This document shows, one piece after another, positions 9,180 through 16,669 of a DNA stretch of 64,000 nucleotides (the first letter of the stretch is position 1; each line of letters opens with the position of its first letter). The position numbers and the translations under genes are program-made. The DNA is taken from contig CAJUPY010000001.1 in assembly GCA_910588035.1 (NCBI GenBank), positions 123,178 to 187,177 of the forward strand, written 5' to 3'. Origin of the DNA: an uncultured Muribaculaceae bacterium (GTDB lineage: Bacteria > Bacteroidota > Bacteroidia > Bacteroidales > Muribaculaceae). The notes beneath the pieces were generated by a model, which worked only from the letters and a program-made list of their open reading frames with translations, ran no database searches and had not been told where the DNA came from.

Positions 9180-11174
9180 ATGACACATTACGTTAATTAT
9201 TCCACCGCTGAACTCAGTGCAGACCTGCGCTATCTCAAACTGTTGTCGAGATCATTCCCAACGATAGCTGCAGCGAGTACAGAAATCATAAACCTTGAGG
9301 CGATACTCAATCTGCCCAAGGGCACAGAACATTTCCTTACCGATGTCCACGGTGAGTATGAGGCGTTCCAGCATGTTCTGAAAAATGCGTCGGGAACAAT
9401 AAAACGGAAGGTCAACGAGATATTCGGAAACACATTGCGTGAGGCCGACAAACAAGATCTGTGTACGCTGATCTATTATCCGGTCGAAAAACTGAGGTTG
9501 GTAAGACAGACTGAGCCTGACATGACCGACTGGTATGAGATAACTCTCAACCGGCTAGTCAAAGTCAGCCAGAGTGTCTCTTCAAAATACACCCGTTCAA
9601 AGGTGAACAAAGCTCTGCCGAAAGATTTCAGCTACATAATTCAGGAACTTCTGCATGAGACGGAGGCAGACCCTAACAAGCATGCCTATTTCAACCAGAT
9701 CATATCGACTATAATATCAACGGGACGTGCCGATGATTTCATCGAGGCAATGTGCAACCTGATTCAAAGACTCGCGATTGACAGCCTCCACATCATCGGC
9801 GACATCTTTGACCGTGGTCCGGGAGCGCATATAATCATGGACACGATCTGTGACTACCACAACTTCGACATTCAATGGGGAAATCACGACATCTTGTGGA
9901 TGGGAGCCTATGCCGGCAACAAGGCTTCGATGGCTAACGTTCTCAGAATTTCTTTGCGATACGGAAATTTTGACACATTGGAAGAAGGATACGGAATCAA
10001 CCTGCTCCCGTTGACGACTTTCGCAATGGAGACATATCCCGATGTGAATCTCGACATCTATCGGCCCCGCATAAAATTCTCCGGACGATTGTTCAGCGAG
10101 AGCGAGATTATGGCAGTCGCGCGGATGCAGAAAGCGATCACGGTGATTCAATGGAAACTCGAGGGACAGATCATAGAGCGGAATCCAGAATATGCCATGG
10201 GCGATCGCCAGATGTTGAACAGAATCAATTATGAGAAAAACACGGTCAATATCGATGGCGTCGAGTATCCATTGAACGACACCGACTTCCCTACAATAGA
10301 CCCAGCCGATCCCAACCGATTGTCCAGACGCGAGGAAGCAGTAGTCCAGCAATTGACAAATTCATTCATCAACAGCGAGAAACTGCATAAACACATGAAC
10401 TGTCTCCTTCGCCACGGGTCTTTGTATCTCGCGCGCAACAACAATCTGATGTTCCATGCCTCTTTACCGATGAATGCCGACGGTTCTTTCAAACAGGTTT
10501 CAGTCGCAGGATCGTTCTACAGTGGTAAAGCACTGTTTGACCGCCTTGACGAACTGATTCAAACGGCATGCCGCAGATCAGATAATCCCGATGACAACCG
10601 TTATGAAGTAGATTATATGTGGTATTTGTGGTGTGGAGCGGACTCTCCTCTGTTTGACAAGTCTAAAATGGCAACTTTTGAACGCTACCTGATCGCAGAT
10701 AAGAAAACACATCACGAAGAAAAAGGCAATTACTACATCTTGAATGACCGCGCCGATATCTGCGACCGCATTCTTGAAGAATTCGGTTTACCTATTGAAG
10801 GCTCCCACATAATTAACGGACATGTTCCCGTCAAAACGTTGAAAGGTGAGAATCCGGTGAAAGCCGACGGCAAACTTCTTGTGATCGACGGTGGATTTTC
10901 AAAAGCCTATCAATCTGAAACCGGCATCGCCGGATACACCCTTGTATATCATTCACGCGGATTTCAGCTCGTTGAACACGAACCGTTCGAATCACAACAG
11001 AAAGCAATTGAAGAAGGCCAGGATATCATATCGAACACAGTGTTGTCTGAATTCAAGGCCAAGCGTCTTAAAGTGCGTGACACCGACAAGGGTAAAGAAC
11101 TGATAAGCCAGGTTGAAGATCTGAACAAACTGCTCAGTGCCTATAGAAAAGGGCTTGTCAAGGAAATGCTTTGA
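9180..11174 (+). CDS. fbp: Fructose-1,6-bisphosphatase, class III
   Basis: A gluconeogenic phosphatase (fructose 1,6-bisphosphate to fructose 6-phosphate) of the class III type found in Firmicutes and Bacteroidota. The 664 residues fit that class. The metallophosphatase motifs are visible: DVHGEYEAF near residue 59, GDIFDRGPG near 205, WGNHDILWMGA near 237, and NGHVPVK with DGGFSKAY near 560-585. It begins 60 bp after the PurF-like gene and its 3' end overlaps the convergent membrane-protein gene by 17 bp. Confidence 0.97.
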   Translation: MTHYVNYSTAELSADLRYLKLLSRSFPTIAAASTEIINLEAILNLPKGTEHFLTDVHGEYEAFQHVLKNASGTIKRKVNEIFGNTLREADKQDLCTLIYYPVEKLRLVRQTEPDMTDWYEITLNRLVKVSQSVSSKYTRSKVNKALPKDFSYIIQELLHETEADPNKHAYFNQIISTIISTGRADDFIEAMCNLIQRLAIDSLHIIGDIFDRGPGAHIIMDTICDYHNFDIQWGNHDILWMGAYAGNKASMANVLRISLRYGNFDTLEEGYGINLLPLTTFAMETYPDVNLDIYRPRIKFSGRLFSESEIMAVARMQKAITVIQWKLEGQIIERNPEYAMGDRQMLNRINYEKNTVNIDGVEYPLNDTDFPTIDPADPNRLSRREEAVVQQLTNSFINSEKLHKHMNCLLRHGSLYLARNNNLMFHASLPMNADGSFKQVSVAGSFYSGKALFDRLDELIQTACRRSDNPDDNRYEVDYMWYLWCGADSPLFDKSKMATFERYLIADKKTHHEEKGNYYILNDRADICDRILEEFGLPIEGSHIINGHVPVKTLKGENPVKADGKLLVIDGGFSKAYQSETGIAGYTLVYHSRGFQLVEHEPFESQQKAIEEGQDIISNTVLSEFKAKRLKVRDTDKGKELISQVEDLNKLLSAYRKGLVKEML

Positions 11175-11694
11175 CGACGGGCATGCCGAAAAGTCCGTCG
11201 CTGACCTTAATCGTATATTTCTCTCCGATTCTGGTTCGGTTGTAACGGTTAAGGCTTATCTGGACATCTTTTGTCCGACCGTTGTCAAAACGAAGTCTGA
11301 TATAATAAACCCTGTATTTCCGCTGGGTGTGATGATGACGGCGTCCGGTAGAACCCGATGTATGCTCTTCAGAATAACGTGAGACGACAACCGCTTCATG
11401 ATCTTTTGCCGAATCTTCATTTGCGCAAAAATAATTCAGTGCGAATATTGCAAACAGAGTGACAGAAGTCAATGTCACCATGTGAATCAGAAATGCCACG
11501 AGTCGATTCAACGTCGGCGATATTCTTTTGAACAACTTAATCGACACCGGGCACAGAACCAATGCCACGGCCACGGCGACACATATGACCGGAACCGGAT
11601 TGACCAACGTGTGTCCATAAAGCGCGATTGAACCGCCCAATAGGGCGAAAATTACAAATATGCCTGCAACAGCTGCTATTTTCTGTCTCATCAT
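11158..11694 (-). CDS. Small membrane protein of unknown function
   Basis: A 178-residue protein with three or four predicted transmembrane segments in the first 90 residues, then a soluble C-terminal half with a basic, His-rich stretch (TGRRHHHTQRKYRVYYIRLRF) and a beta-rich end. That tail looks like the external domain of DUF3592-type proteins, but I do not recognise the family with certainty. Its ATG shares one base with the stop of the ABC ATPase gene, so it is the last gene of that operon. It is too short and too different to be the missing ABC permease. Confidence 0.75.
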   Translation of the reverse strand: MMRQKIAAVAGIFVIFALLGGSIALYGHTLVNPVPVICVAVAVALVLCPVSIKLFKRISPTLNRLVAFLIHMVTLTSVTLFAIFALNYFCANEDSAKDHEAVVVSRYSEEHTSGSTGRRHHHTQRKYRVYYIRLRFDNGRTKDVQISLNRYNRTRIGEKYTIKVSDGLFGMPVVKAFP

Positions 11695-12383
11695 CAGTCA
11701 CATTCGGTTTTGATATAATGGTGCGCCGCCCCACACTCATGAATCGTTCTGTCGACAATCAGATGACGGTTGGCCATGCAGGCTATGTTAGACATTTCAT
11801 GAGAAACAAGAATTATTGTCGCTCTCTTGGCTATATCACTGATTATCTCATAGATCCGTGCTTCAAAATGTTTATCAAGGTAGCTCAGAGGCTCATCAAG
11901 GACCAACACTTCCGGACGGCTTATGATAGCTCTGCCAAGCAGACCGCGTTGTAATTGGCCGCCCGACAGTTCGCCAATTGTTCTGTCGGCATGTTCTTCA
12001 AGCTGCACGGTCTCAAGAACCTCACTGACACGTTGCGAGATCTCTTCTTTTGACAAATTTCGTTGGTAAAGCAGTCCCGAGGCAACCACTTCCGACAAAG
12101 TGATCGGAAAATGGCTGTCAATCACGTTTTTCTGTGGAAGATATCCGATCGGAAGTCTGTCAACCTCCCTGCCATTGTCAAAATAGGAGACTTTGCCACA
12201 CGACGGGCGAAGCAGTCTGAGCATTATTCTGAGTAATGTGGTTTTACCACCTCCGTTCGGACCTGTAATGGCCACGAAGTCTCCCTTGTTCACAATCAGA
12301 TCCACTTCGTGAAGTCTTTCCAGCATGTCCCACTTCATGGAGACATTCTGGAGACTGATTATTTTTTCATCGGCAGAAGGCAT
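11694..12383 (-). CDS. ABC transporter ATP-binding protein, zinc/manganese type (ZnuC-like)
   Basis: A 229-residue ATPase subunit of a metal-ion ABC importer. Walker A GPNGGGKTT is near residues 40-48, the signature is LSGGQLQRG, Walker B is VLVLDEP, and the switch His is in LVSHEM. The start overlaps the end of the substrate-binding protein gene by 17 bp. Its family relation (ZnuC/MntB/TroB type) follows from the neighbouring lipoprotein. No permease gene is adjacent. Confidence 0.9.
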   Translation of the reverse strand: MPSADEKIISLQNVSMKWDMLERLHEVDLIVNKGDFVAITGPNGGGKTTLLRIMLRLLRPSCGKVSYFDNGREVDRLPIGYLPQKNVIDSHFPITLSEVVASGLLYQRNLSKEEISQRVSEVLETVQLEEHADRTIGELSGGQLQRGLLGRAIISRPEVLVLDEPLSYLDKHFEARIYEIISDIAKRATIILVSHEMSNIACMANRHLIVDRTIHECGAAHHYIKTECD

Positions 12384-13251
12384 CGGCGATCTTGATTAAT
12401 TCTGTTTCATAATCGGCATTCATCGGATTGATTGACACCGTTTTCAAGCCAAGATGACTTTTGACCGGTTCTGACTGTCGCGAATCAAATTCATCTTGCA
12501 TGAAAAACACCCGGGCACCGTGTCTGTCAGCCTCGCTCAACCTATCGTGAAGCTGCTTCACCGACTGCTCCTTGCCATGTGTCCCTATGGTCAATTGCTC
12601 CATGTCGTAGTCACGGGCAAAATAACTCAGTGACGGATGCCAGACAACGAAAGTGCGCGTGGTGACTGTGTCAAGACGCGCTGCGATCTCGCGGTCCAAC
12701 GAATCAAGCCTGTTTTCAACAACTTTCAGATTGGTTTCATATATTTCCTTTCCTTCAGGATCAATCCCGACCAAAGTTGTCTTGATCTGACGGGCCATAG
12801 CTTTCAGATTTCGTGGCGAACTCCATATGTGAGGATCGGCAGATCCATGATGGTGACCATGCCTGTGCGTTTCATCGGCCCCACCATGTTCATGGTGATC
12901 ACCATGCGTACCGTACAGCAAATCCACATTTTCAGACAGATTTGCGACAACTACATCTGAAGACCCGAGACGCGCAATCAGATTCCGCTCGAAATCAAGA
13001 GTTCCGGTGACAAAATATGCATCACTATTTTCCAAAGACACAAGCGAACCCATTGACGGTTCAAATGACTCAGGGTTGGCATTTGATTTCATGAGGCATT
13101 CGACCTTAAAGCGGTCTCCTGCTATCTGCTCGACAAGCGTCTGCTCGGGGGGTATACTGACCATCAGTGATCCCGTCTCTCTTTCGCGGGAACCACATGA
13201 AGCCAACACCGCCAACGAAACCGCAAGTGATATTCTGACCGATTTAAACAT
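12367..13251 (-). CDS. Metal ABC transporter substrate-binding lipoprotein (ZnuA-like, cluster A-I)
   Basis: A periplasm-facing lipoprotein that should bind Zn2+ or Mn2+ and pass it to an ABC importer. A lipoprotein signal with LAVLASC puts Cys near residue 19. A long His/Asp-rich loop (HGDHHEHGG then HRHGHHHGSADPHIW) lies in the middle, which is typical of zinc-binding members. Other metal-site signs are the ESFEPS region, WHPSLSYFARDY and the late MQDEFDSR. The ATG at 13251 overlaps the TGA of the upstream acetyltransferase (TGATG); a GTG one codon earlier is also possible. 294 residues. Confidence 0.92.
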   Translation of the reverse strand: MFKSVRISLAVSLAVLASCGSRERETGSLMVSIPPEQTLVEQIAGDRFKVECLMKSNANPESFEPSMGSLVSLENSDAYFVTGTLDFERNLIARLGSSDVVVANLSENVDLLYGTHGDHHEHGGADETHRHGHHHGSADPHIWSSPRNLKAMARQIKTTLVGIDPEGKEIYETNLKVVENRLDSLDREIAARLDTVTTRTFVVWHPSLSYFARDYDMEQLTIGTHGKEQSVKQLHDRLSEADRHGARVFFMQDEFDSRQSEPVKSHLGLKTVSINPMNADYETELIKIADAFCR

Positions 13252-13793
13252 CACTGATTGTAGACTAAAGTATGCAACATGATAACAAACGAATTTGCGT
13301 CGGGAAGTGGAGACGTGGTCATGAGCATCATCGGAACAGACTCAAGATCGGGTCTGTACGGGGGCTGATAATAAGGATAGTCTCTCATTGCCTCGAAGCC
13401 GTTCCGTTCATAAAACGCGATGCGTCTCTCAGCTTCGGGAGAATCGCCCGGAAGCTCGACTTCAAGAACTATGGGCGTCTCTGCCTCCGATACCTTCAAT
13501 GCCGACAGAACCAGTGAGCCTATGCCCGATCCTCTCGCCGCTTTTTCAACTGCAAAATGCTCGATATAAAGTGTTGACGGTAAGTTCCATGTTGTAAGAA
13601 ATCCAAGAAATTTTTTCTCATCCGACAAAATCACACGCATACGGAAAAATGGAGATCGTGAGTCAATCATGTCAAGTATACTTCTCCAGGGTCTGCGCTC
13701 TTCCTCAGGAAAAGACGTCTCGTAAAGACCCCTTACCCGATCAAGCATTATGTCATCGGATCTGTCTATATCTTTTAATGTAATTCTTTCCAT
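13251..13793 (-). CDS. GNAT family N-acetyltransferase
   Basis: A 180-residue acetyltransferase of the GNAT fold; substrate unknown. The acetyl-CoA loop reads AARGSGIGSLVLSAL, preceded by a beta strand ending in EHFAVE and followed by FYERNGFEAMRDYPYYQPPY, as in many small-molecule acetyltransferases. The frame is open upstream to 13970, but that stretch is the 74-bp repeat. The start is placed at ATG 13793, about 28 nt after the -7 box; ATG 13811 is possible but would be nearly leaderless. It overlaps the metal-binding lipoprotein gene. Confidence 0.88.
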   Translation of the reverse strand: MERITLKDIDRSDDIMLDRVRGLYETSFPEEERRPWRSILDMIDSRSPFFRMRVILSDEKKFLGFLTTWNLPSTLYIEHFAVEKAARGSGIGSLVLSALKVSEAETPIVLEVELPGDSPEAERRIAFYERNGFEAMRDYPYYQPPYRPDLESVPMMLMTTSPLPDANSFVIMLHTLVYNQ

Positions 13794-13820
13794 GTCAATC
13801 AGTCGATTCATTTTTATATG

Positions 13821-13922
13821 CAAAGATACGAATAAGTCGAGAGCAAATGCAAATTTATTTGCGGTTTGCCGAGCAAGAGTATCAAAGACGAAGTCAAAGA
13901 TACGAATAAGTCGAGAACAAAA
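13821..13922 (-). repeat. 74-bp promoter-bearing repeat, about 1.4 copies, upstream of the GNAT operon
   Basis: Read on the minus strand, the segment contains CTCGACTTATTCGTATCTTTG twice, one period of 74 bp apart (TATCTTTG boxes at 13902-13895 and 13828-13821). The copy between them matches the units at 50142-50319 with about five differences in 74 bp. The last TATCTTTG ends about 28 nt before the GNAT ATG and is the obvious promoter -7 box, with TTTG 21 nt upstream. GCAAATAAATTTGC inside the unit is an inverted repeat. Confidence 0.9.
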
Positions 13923-13994
13923 CCGCAGGCATAAATCGATCATGGAATTCATATAGGCGCAAAAAGGCATTGATGTTACAATTCATAAGCATAA

Positions 13995-14026
13995 TTTGCC
14001 CGTTTGGTCATTTATTTTTATCTTTG
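13995..14026 (+). promoter_or_regulatory. Probable promoter of the Lrp-family gene
   Basis: TTTG (13995-13998) and TATCTTTG (14019-14026) are separated by 20 nt, an almost perfect Bacteroidota promoter. The ATG follows at 14052. Confidence 0.8.
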
Positions 14027-14051
14027 CAACGCACAAATCAACTTTATCACT

Positions 14052-14522
14052 ATGTCACAACAATTGGATTCTTTAGATATCAAACTGTTGCGTATGCTTT
14101 CTGTAAACGCACGCAAGCCCTATCTTGAAATTGCACGCGAAACCGGAGTATCCGGAGCCGCGATTCACCAACGCATGGCCAAACTGCAGGCACTTGGAAT
14201 TGTCCGTGGCTCGGAAACAATCATTGATCCAGCTTCAATCGGATATACCACTTGCGCATACCTCGGAGTCTTTTTTAAAGACCCTTCAAAATATGATGAG
14301 ATTCTCGAAGGCCTCAAGCAAATTCCCGAAGTGGTCGAATGTCATCTGACAACAGGTCAATATGACATGATAATAAAACTGTATGCACGCAACAACGAAC
14401 ATCTTCTCAGTGTCATTCACGACAAGCTCCACTCTCTTGATCTGGGTCGCACCGAGACCACAATCTCATTTAAAGAGGTGTTCAACCGCCAATTGCCGAT
14501 TGAAGAATCACACATCAACTGA
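14052..14522 (+). CDS. Lrp/AsnC family transcriptional regulator
   Basis: A 156-residue feast/famine regulator. The N-terminal winged helix-turn-helix covers about residues 5-55 (LDSLDIKLLRMLSVNARKPY then GVSGAAIHQRMAKLQ). The C-terminal RAM ligand-binding domain covers about 65-145 (AYLGVFF, VVECHLTTGQYDMIIKL). The ATG at 14052 is used rather than an upstream alternative start that overlaps the promoter. Likely controls amino-acid genes in response to an amino acid, but the target is not evident. A terminator follows. Confidence 0.93.
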   Translation: MSQQLDSLDIKLLRMLSVNARKPYLEIARETGVSGAAIHQRMAKLQALGIVRGSETIIDPASIGYTTCAYLGVFFKDPSKYDEILEGLKQIPEVVECHLTTGQYDMIIKLYARNNEHLLSVIHDKLHSLDLGRTETTISFKEVFNRQLPIEESHIN

Positions 14523-14531
14523 ACAATGTTT

Positions 14532-14562
14532 GAAGCCGGCATAAGCCGGCTTCTTTAATTTT
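14532..14562 (+). terminator. Terminator after the Lrp-family gene
   Basis: GAAGCCGGC and GCCGGCTTC form a perfect 9-bp stem around the loop ATAA, followed by a T-rich tail (TTTAATTTT). Confidence 0.75.
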
Positions 14563-14569
14563 GGAAATC

Positions 14570-15343
14570 ATGACTGATTCTCTTCTTTTAAATGCAATTT
14601 CTTGGGCGCGCCAAGCCGGTGCGGTCCAATTGAAATATTTCAGATCTGAAAATCTTCAGGTCGAGACCAAATTAAACGAAAGCGACATTGTCACCAAGGC
14701 CGATAAACTGTCGGAACAGTTGCTGATCGACAATATCCACCGTGTCTACCCTACCCACTCCATTCTGTCAGAGGAATCAGGAGAGGAATCTCATGGAGAG
14801 GAGAGTGAATATCGCTGGATCATTGATCCGCTTGACGGAACAACCAATTTCAATGCCGGGCTGCCGCTGTTTTCGGTTTCCATCGCAATCGAGTATCGTG
14901 GCGAGACCATTATCGGAGTCGTGTACGCACCCTATCTCGATGAAGTGTTCCATGCGGTCAAAGGCCAAGGTGCATTCTTGAACGGCCGTCCTATTTCCGC
15001 AAGCTGCAATGACTCACTTGAGAAGGCCGTTATCTCTACAGGATTTCCTGTCGACAAAAAGACAACCAACGACAACAACCTGACACCGTTCAGCAAAGTG
15101 ATGCCCGAAGTGAGAGGAATCAGACGGCTCGGATCGGCTGCCGTCGACCTGTGTTATGTCGCGGCCGGATTCCTTGACGGATATTGGGAAATAAACCTCC
15201 ACAAGTGGGACATAGCCGCCGGGCAGCTCATTGTGTCTGAAGCCGGGGGTATGGTCACCCGTTTCAGACCCGACAGGAACTATTGCGTCGTGGCTTCTTC
15301 AAAAGCCCTGCACAACAGGCTCCTTAAAATGATCTCAGAATGA
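14570..15343 (+). CDS. Inositol monophosphatase family protein (SuhB-like)
   Basis: A Mg2+-dependent sugar-phosphate phosphatase of the IMPase family, 257 residues. The metal-binding signature is WIIDPLDGTTNF, with an upstream Glu in ILSEESGEE and the C-terminal KWDIAAGQLIVSEAGG. ATG 14570 is preferred over a TTG three codons earlier. Candidate substrates include inositol phosphates, 3'-phosphoadenosine phosphate and fructose bisphosphate; the sequence does not decide. Its stop overlaps the start of the M64 peptidase gene (ATGA). Confidence 0.92.
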   Translation: MTDSLLLNAISWARQAGAVQLKYFRSENLQVETKLNESDIVTKADKLSEQLLIDNIHRVYPTHSILSEESGEESHGEESEYRWIIDPLDGTTNFNAGLPLFSVSIAIEYRGETIIGVVYAPYLDEVFHAVKGQGAFLNGRPISASCNDSLEKAVISTGFPVDKKTTNDNNLTPFSKVMPEVRGIRRLGSAAVDLCYVAAGFLDGYWEINLHKWDIAAGQLIVSEAGGMVTRFRPDRNYCVVASSKALHNRLLKMISE

Positions 15344-16629
15344 GGAACACGTTACTGACATTGGCGGCAATATGTTTTTTTGCTGCAAACACCCATGCCG
15401 TTGACGAGATTTCATTCGACAGAAACTTTGCGGACTCTACCCTGAGAGTGAATTACATTTTTTCCGGAGACGCAACCACACAGGAAATATCACTTTCAGA
15501 AATCAGTCTCCACGAAATGTGGGCCGGACGGCGTCATAATCTCGACTCACTGCCTCTCAAAGGGAACGGGCGCATTGATGTCAGAGATCACAAAACAGGA
15601 AAAACAATTTACCGGCATTCTTTTTCAGATCTTTTTCTTGAATGGCTCGCCACCGACGAGGCCCGCGACAACAGACGGGCAATGGAAGCGACCATGCTGA
15701 TCCCATATCCACGAGCGACTGTCGAAATCAATGTCACGCTTGACAACAGTGCCGGACAGCCTGCCGCTTCATTCTCACACCTGATTGATCCGCGGGACAT
15801 TCTGATCAGACATAAAGAGGTAAAGAGCAAACCGCAGTTCAAATATATCCACAAATCGGGATCTCCACGCGAAAAAATCGATGTCGCGATTCTCGCCGAA
15901 GGATACACCAGGGAAGAGATCGATTCTTTCTATGTCCATGCCCGGAGAGCCGTTGAAAGCATACTCTCCCATGAGCCGTTCAGATCACTGTCAGACAGAT
16001 TTAATTTTGTCGCCGTAGCGACAGAATCTGAAGATTCAGGAGTAAGTATCCCGAGACTTAAAGATTGGAAAAACACGGCTTTTTCTTCAAATTTCAGCAC
16101 ATTCTATTCCGATCGCTATCTTACGACATCTCGTGTTCACGCCATTCACGAAAAACTGTCAGGGATTCCCTATGAACATCTGATCATTCTTGCCAATACA
16201 GACGAATATGGAGGAGGCGGCATCTACAACTCATATACTCTGACCACGTCACGTCACAAAAACTTCCGTCCGGTTGTGACCCATGAGTTCGGACACAGTT
16301 TTGCAGGTCTTGCCGATGAATATTTCTATACTGATGACGTAATGACAGACACCTACGCCACACACTCCGAGCCATGGGAACAAAATGTCACGACTCTTGT
16401 CGATTTCAGTTCGAAATGGGCCGATATGCTCCCGGATGATTCACCCGTGCCTTCGGTCTCTGTCGACACTGCCAAAGTTGGCGTGTATGAAGGTGCGGCC
16501 TATTCAACCCGAGGTGTTTTCCGTCCGTTTGACAGATGCAGAATGAGAGACAACGAATATCCGTCCTTCTGCCCTGTTTGCCAACGTGCCATTCGAAAGA
16601 TCATAGAGTTTTATGTCTCTGATCAATGA
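15340..16629 (+). CDS. Secreted M64 family metallopeptidase (IgA peptidase M64)
   Basis: A 429-residue exported zinc peptidase. A signal peptide (about 20 residues, ending near ANTHA) is followed by an N-terminal beta domain (M64_N type, about 22-150) and the catalytic domain. The zinc site is HEFGHSFAGLADEY near residues 313-326, i.e. HExxH followed by a further acidic/His ligand region. The end carries a Cys-rich segment (CRMRDNEYPSFCPVCQRAI). The family is named after an IgA-cleaving Clostridium enzyme; substrate here is unknown. Translationally coupled to the phosphatase gene. Confidence 0.92.
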   Translation: MRNTLLTLAAICFFAANTHAVDEISFDRNFADSTLRVNYIFSGDATTQEISLSEISLHEMWAGRRHNLDSLPLKGNGRIDVRDHKTGKTIYRHSFSDLFLEWLATDEARDNRRAMEATMLIPYPRATVEINVTLDNSAGQPAASFSHLIDPRDILIRHKEVKSKPQFKYIHKSGSPREKIDVAILAEGYTREEIDSFYVHARRAVESILSHEPFRSLSDRFNFVAVATESEDSGVSIPRLKDWKNTAFSSNFSTFYSDRYLTTSRVHAIHEKLSGIPYEHLIILANTDEYGGGGIYNSYTLTTSRHKNFRPVVTHEFGHSFAGLADEYFYTDDVMTDTYATHSEPWEQNVTTLVDFSSKWADMLPDDSPVPSVSVDTAKVGVYEGAAYSTRGVFRPFDRCRMRDNEYPSFCPVCQRAIRKIIEFYVSDQ

Positions 16630-16669
16630 AGATAGTGATTAATTGGCTCTCCCTTGTGATTCAAGACAA

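Noticed and set aside
13794..13970. N-terminal extension of the GNAT protein into the open frame upstream
   Set aside because: That stretch is the promoter-bearing repeat; its translation adds non-family sequence and lies upstream of the -7 box.
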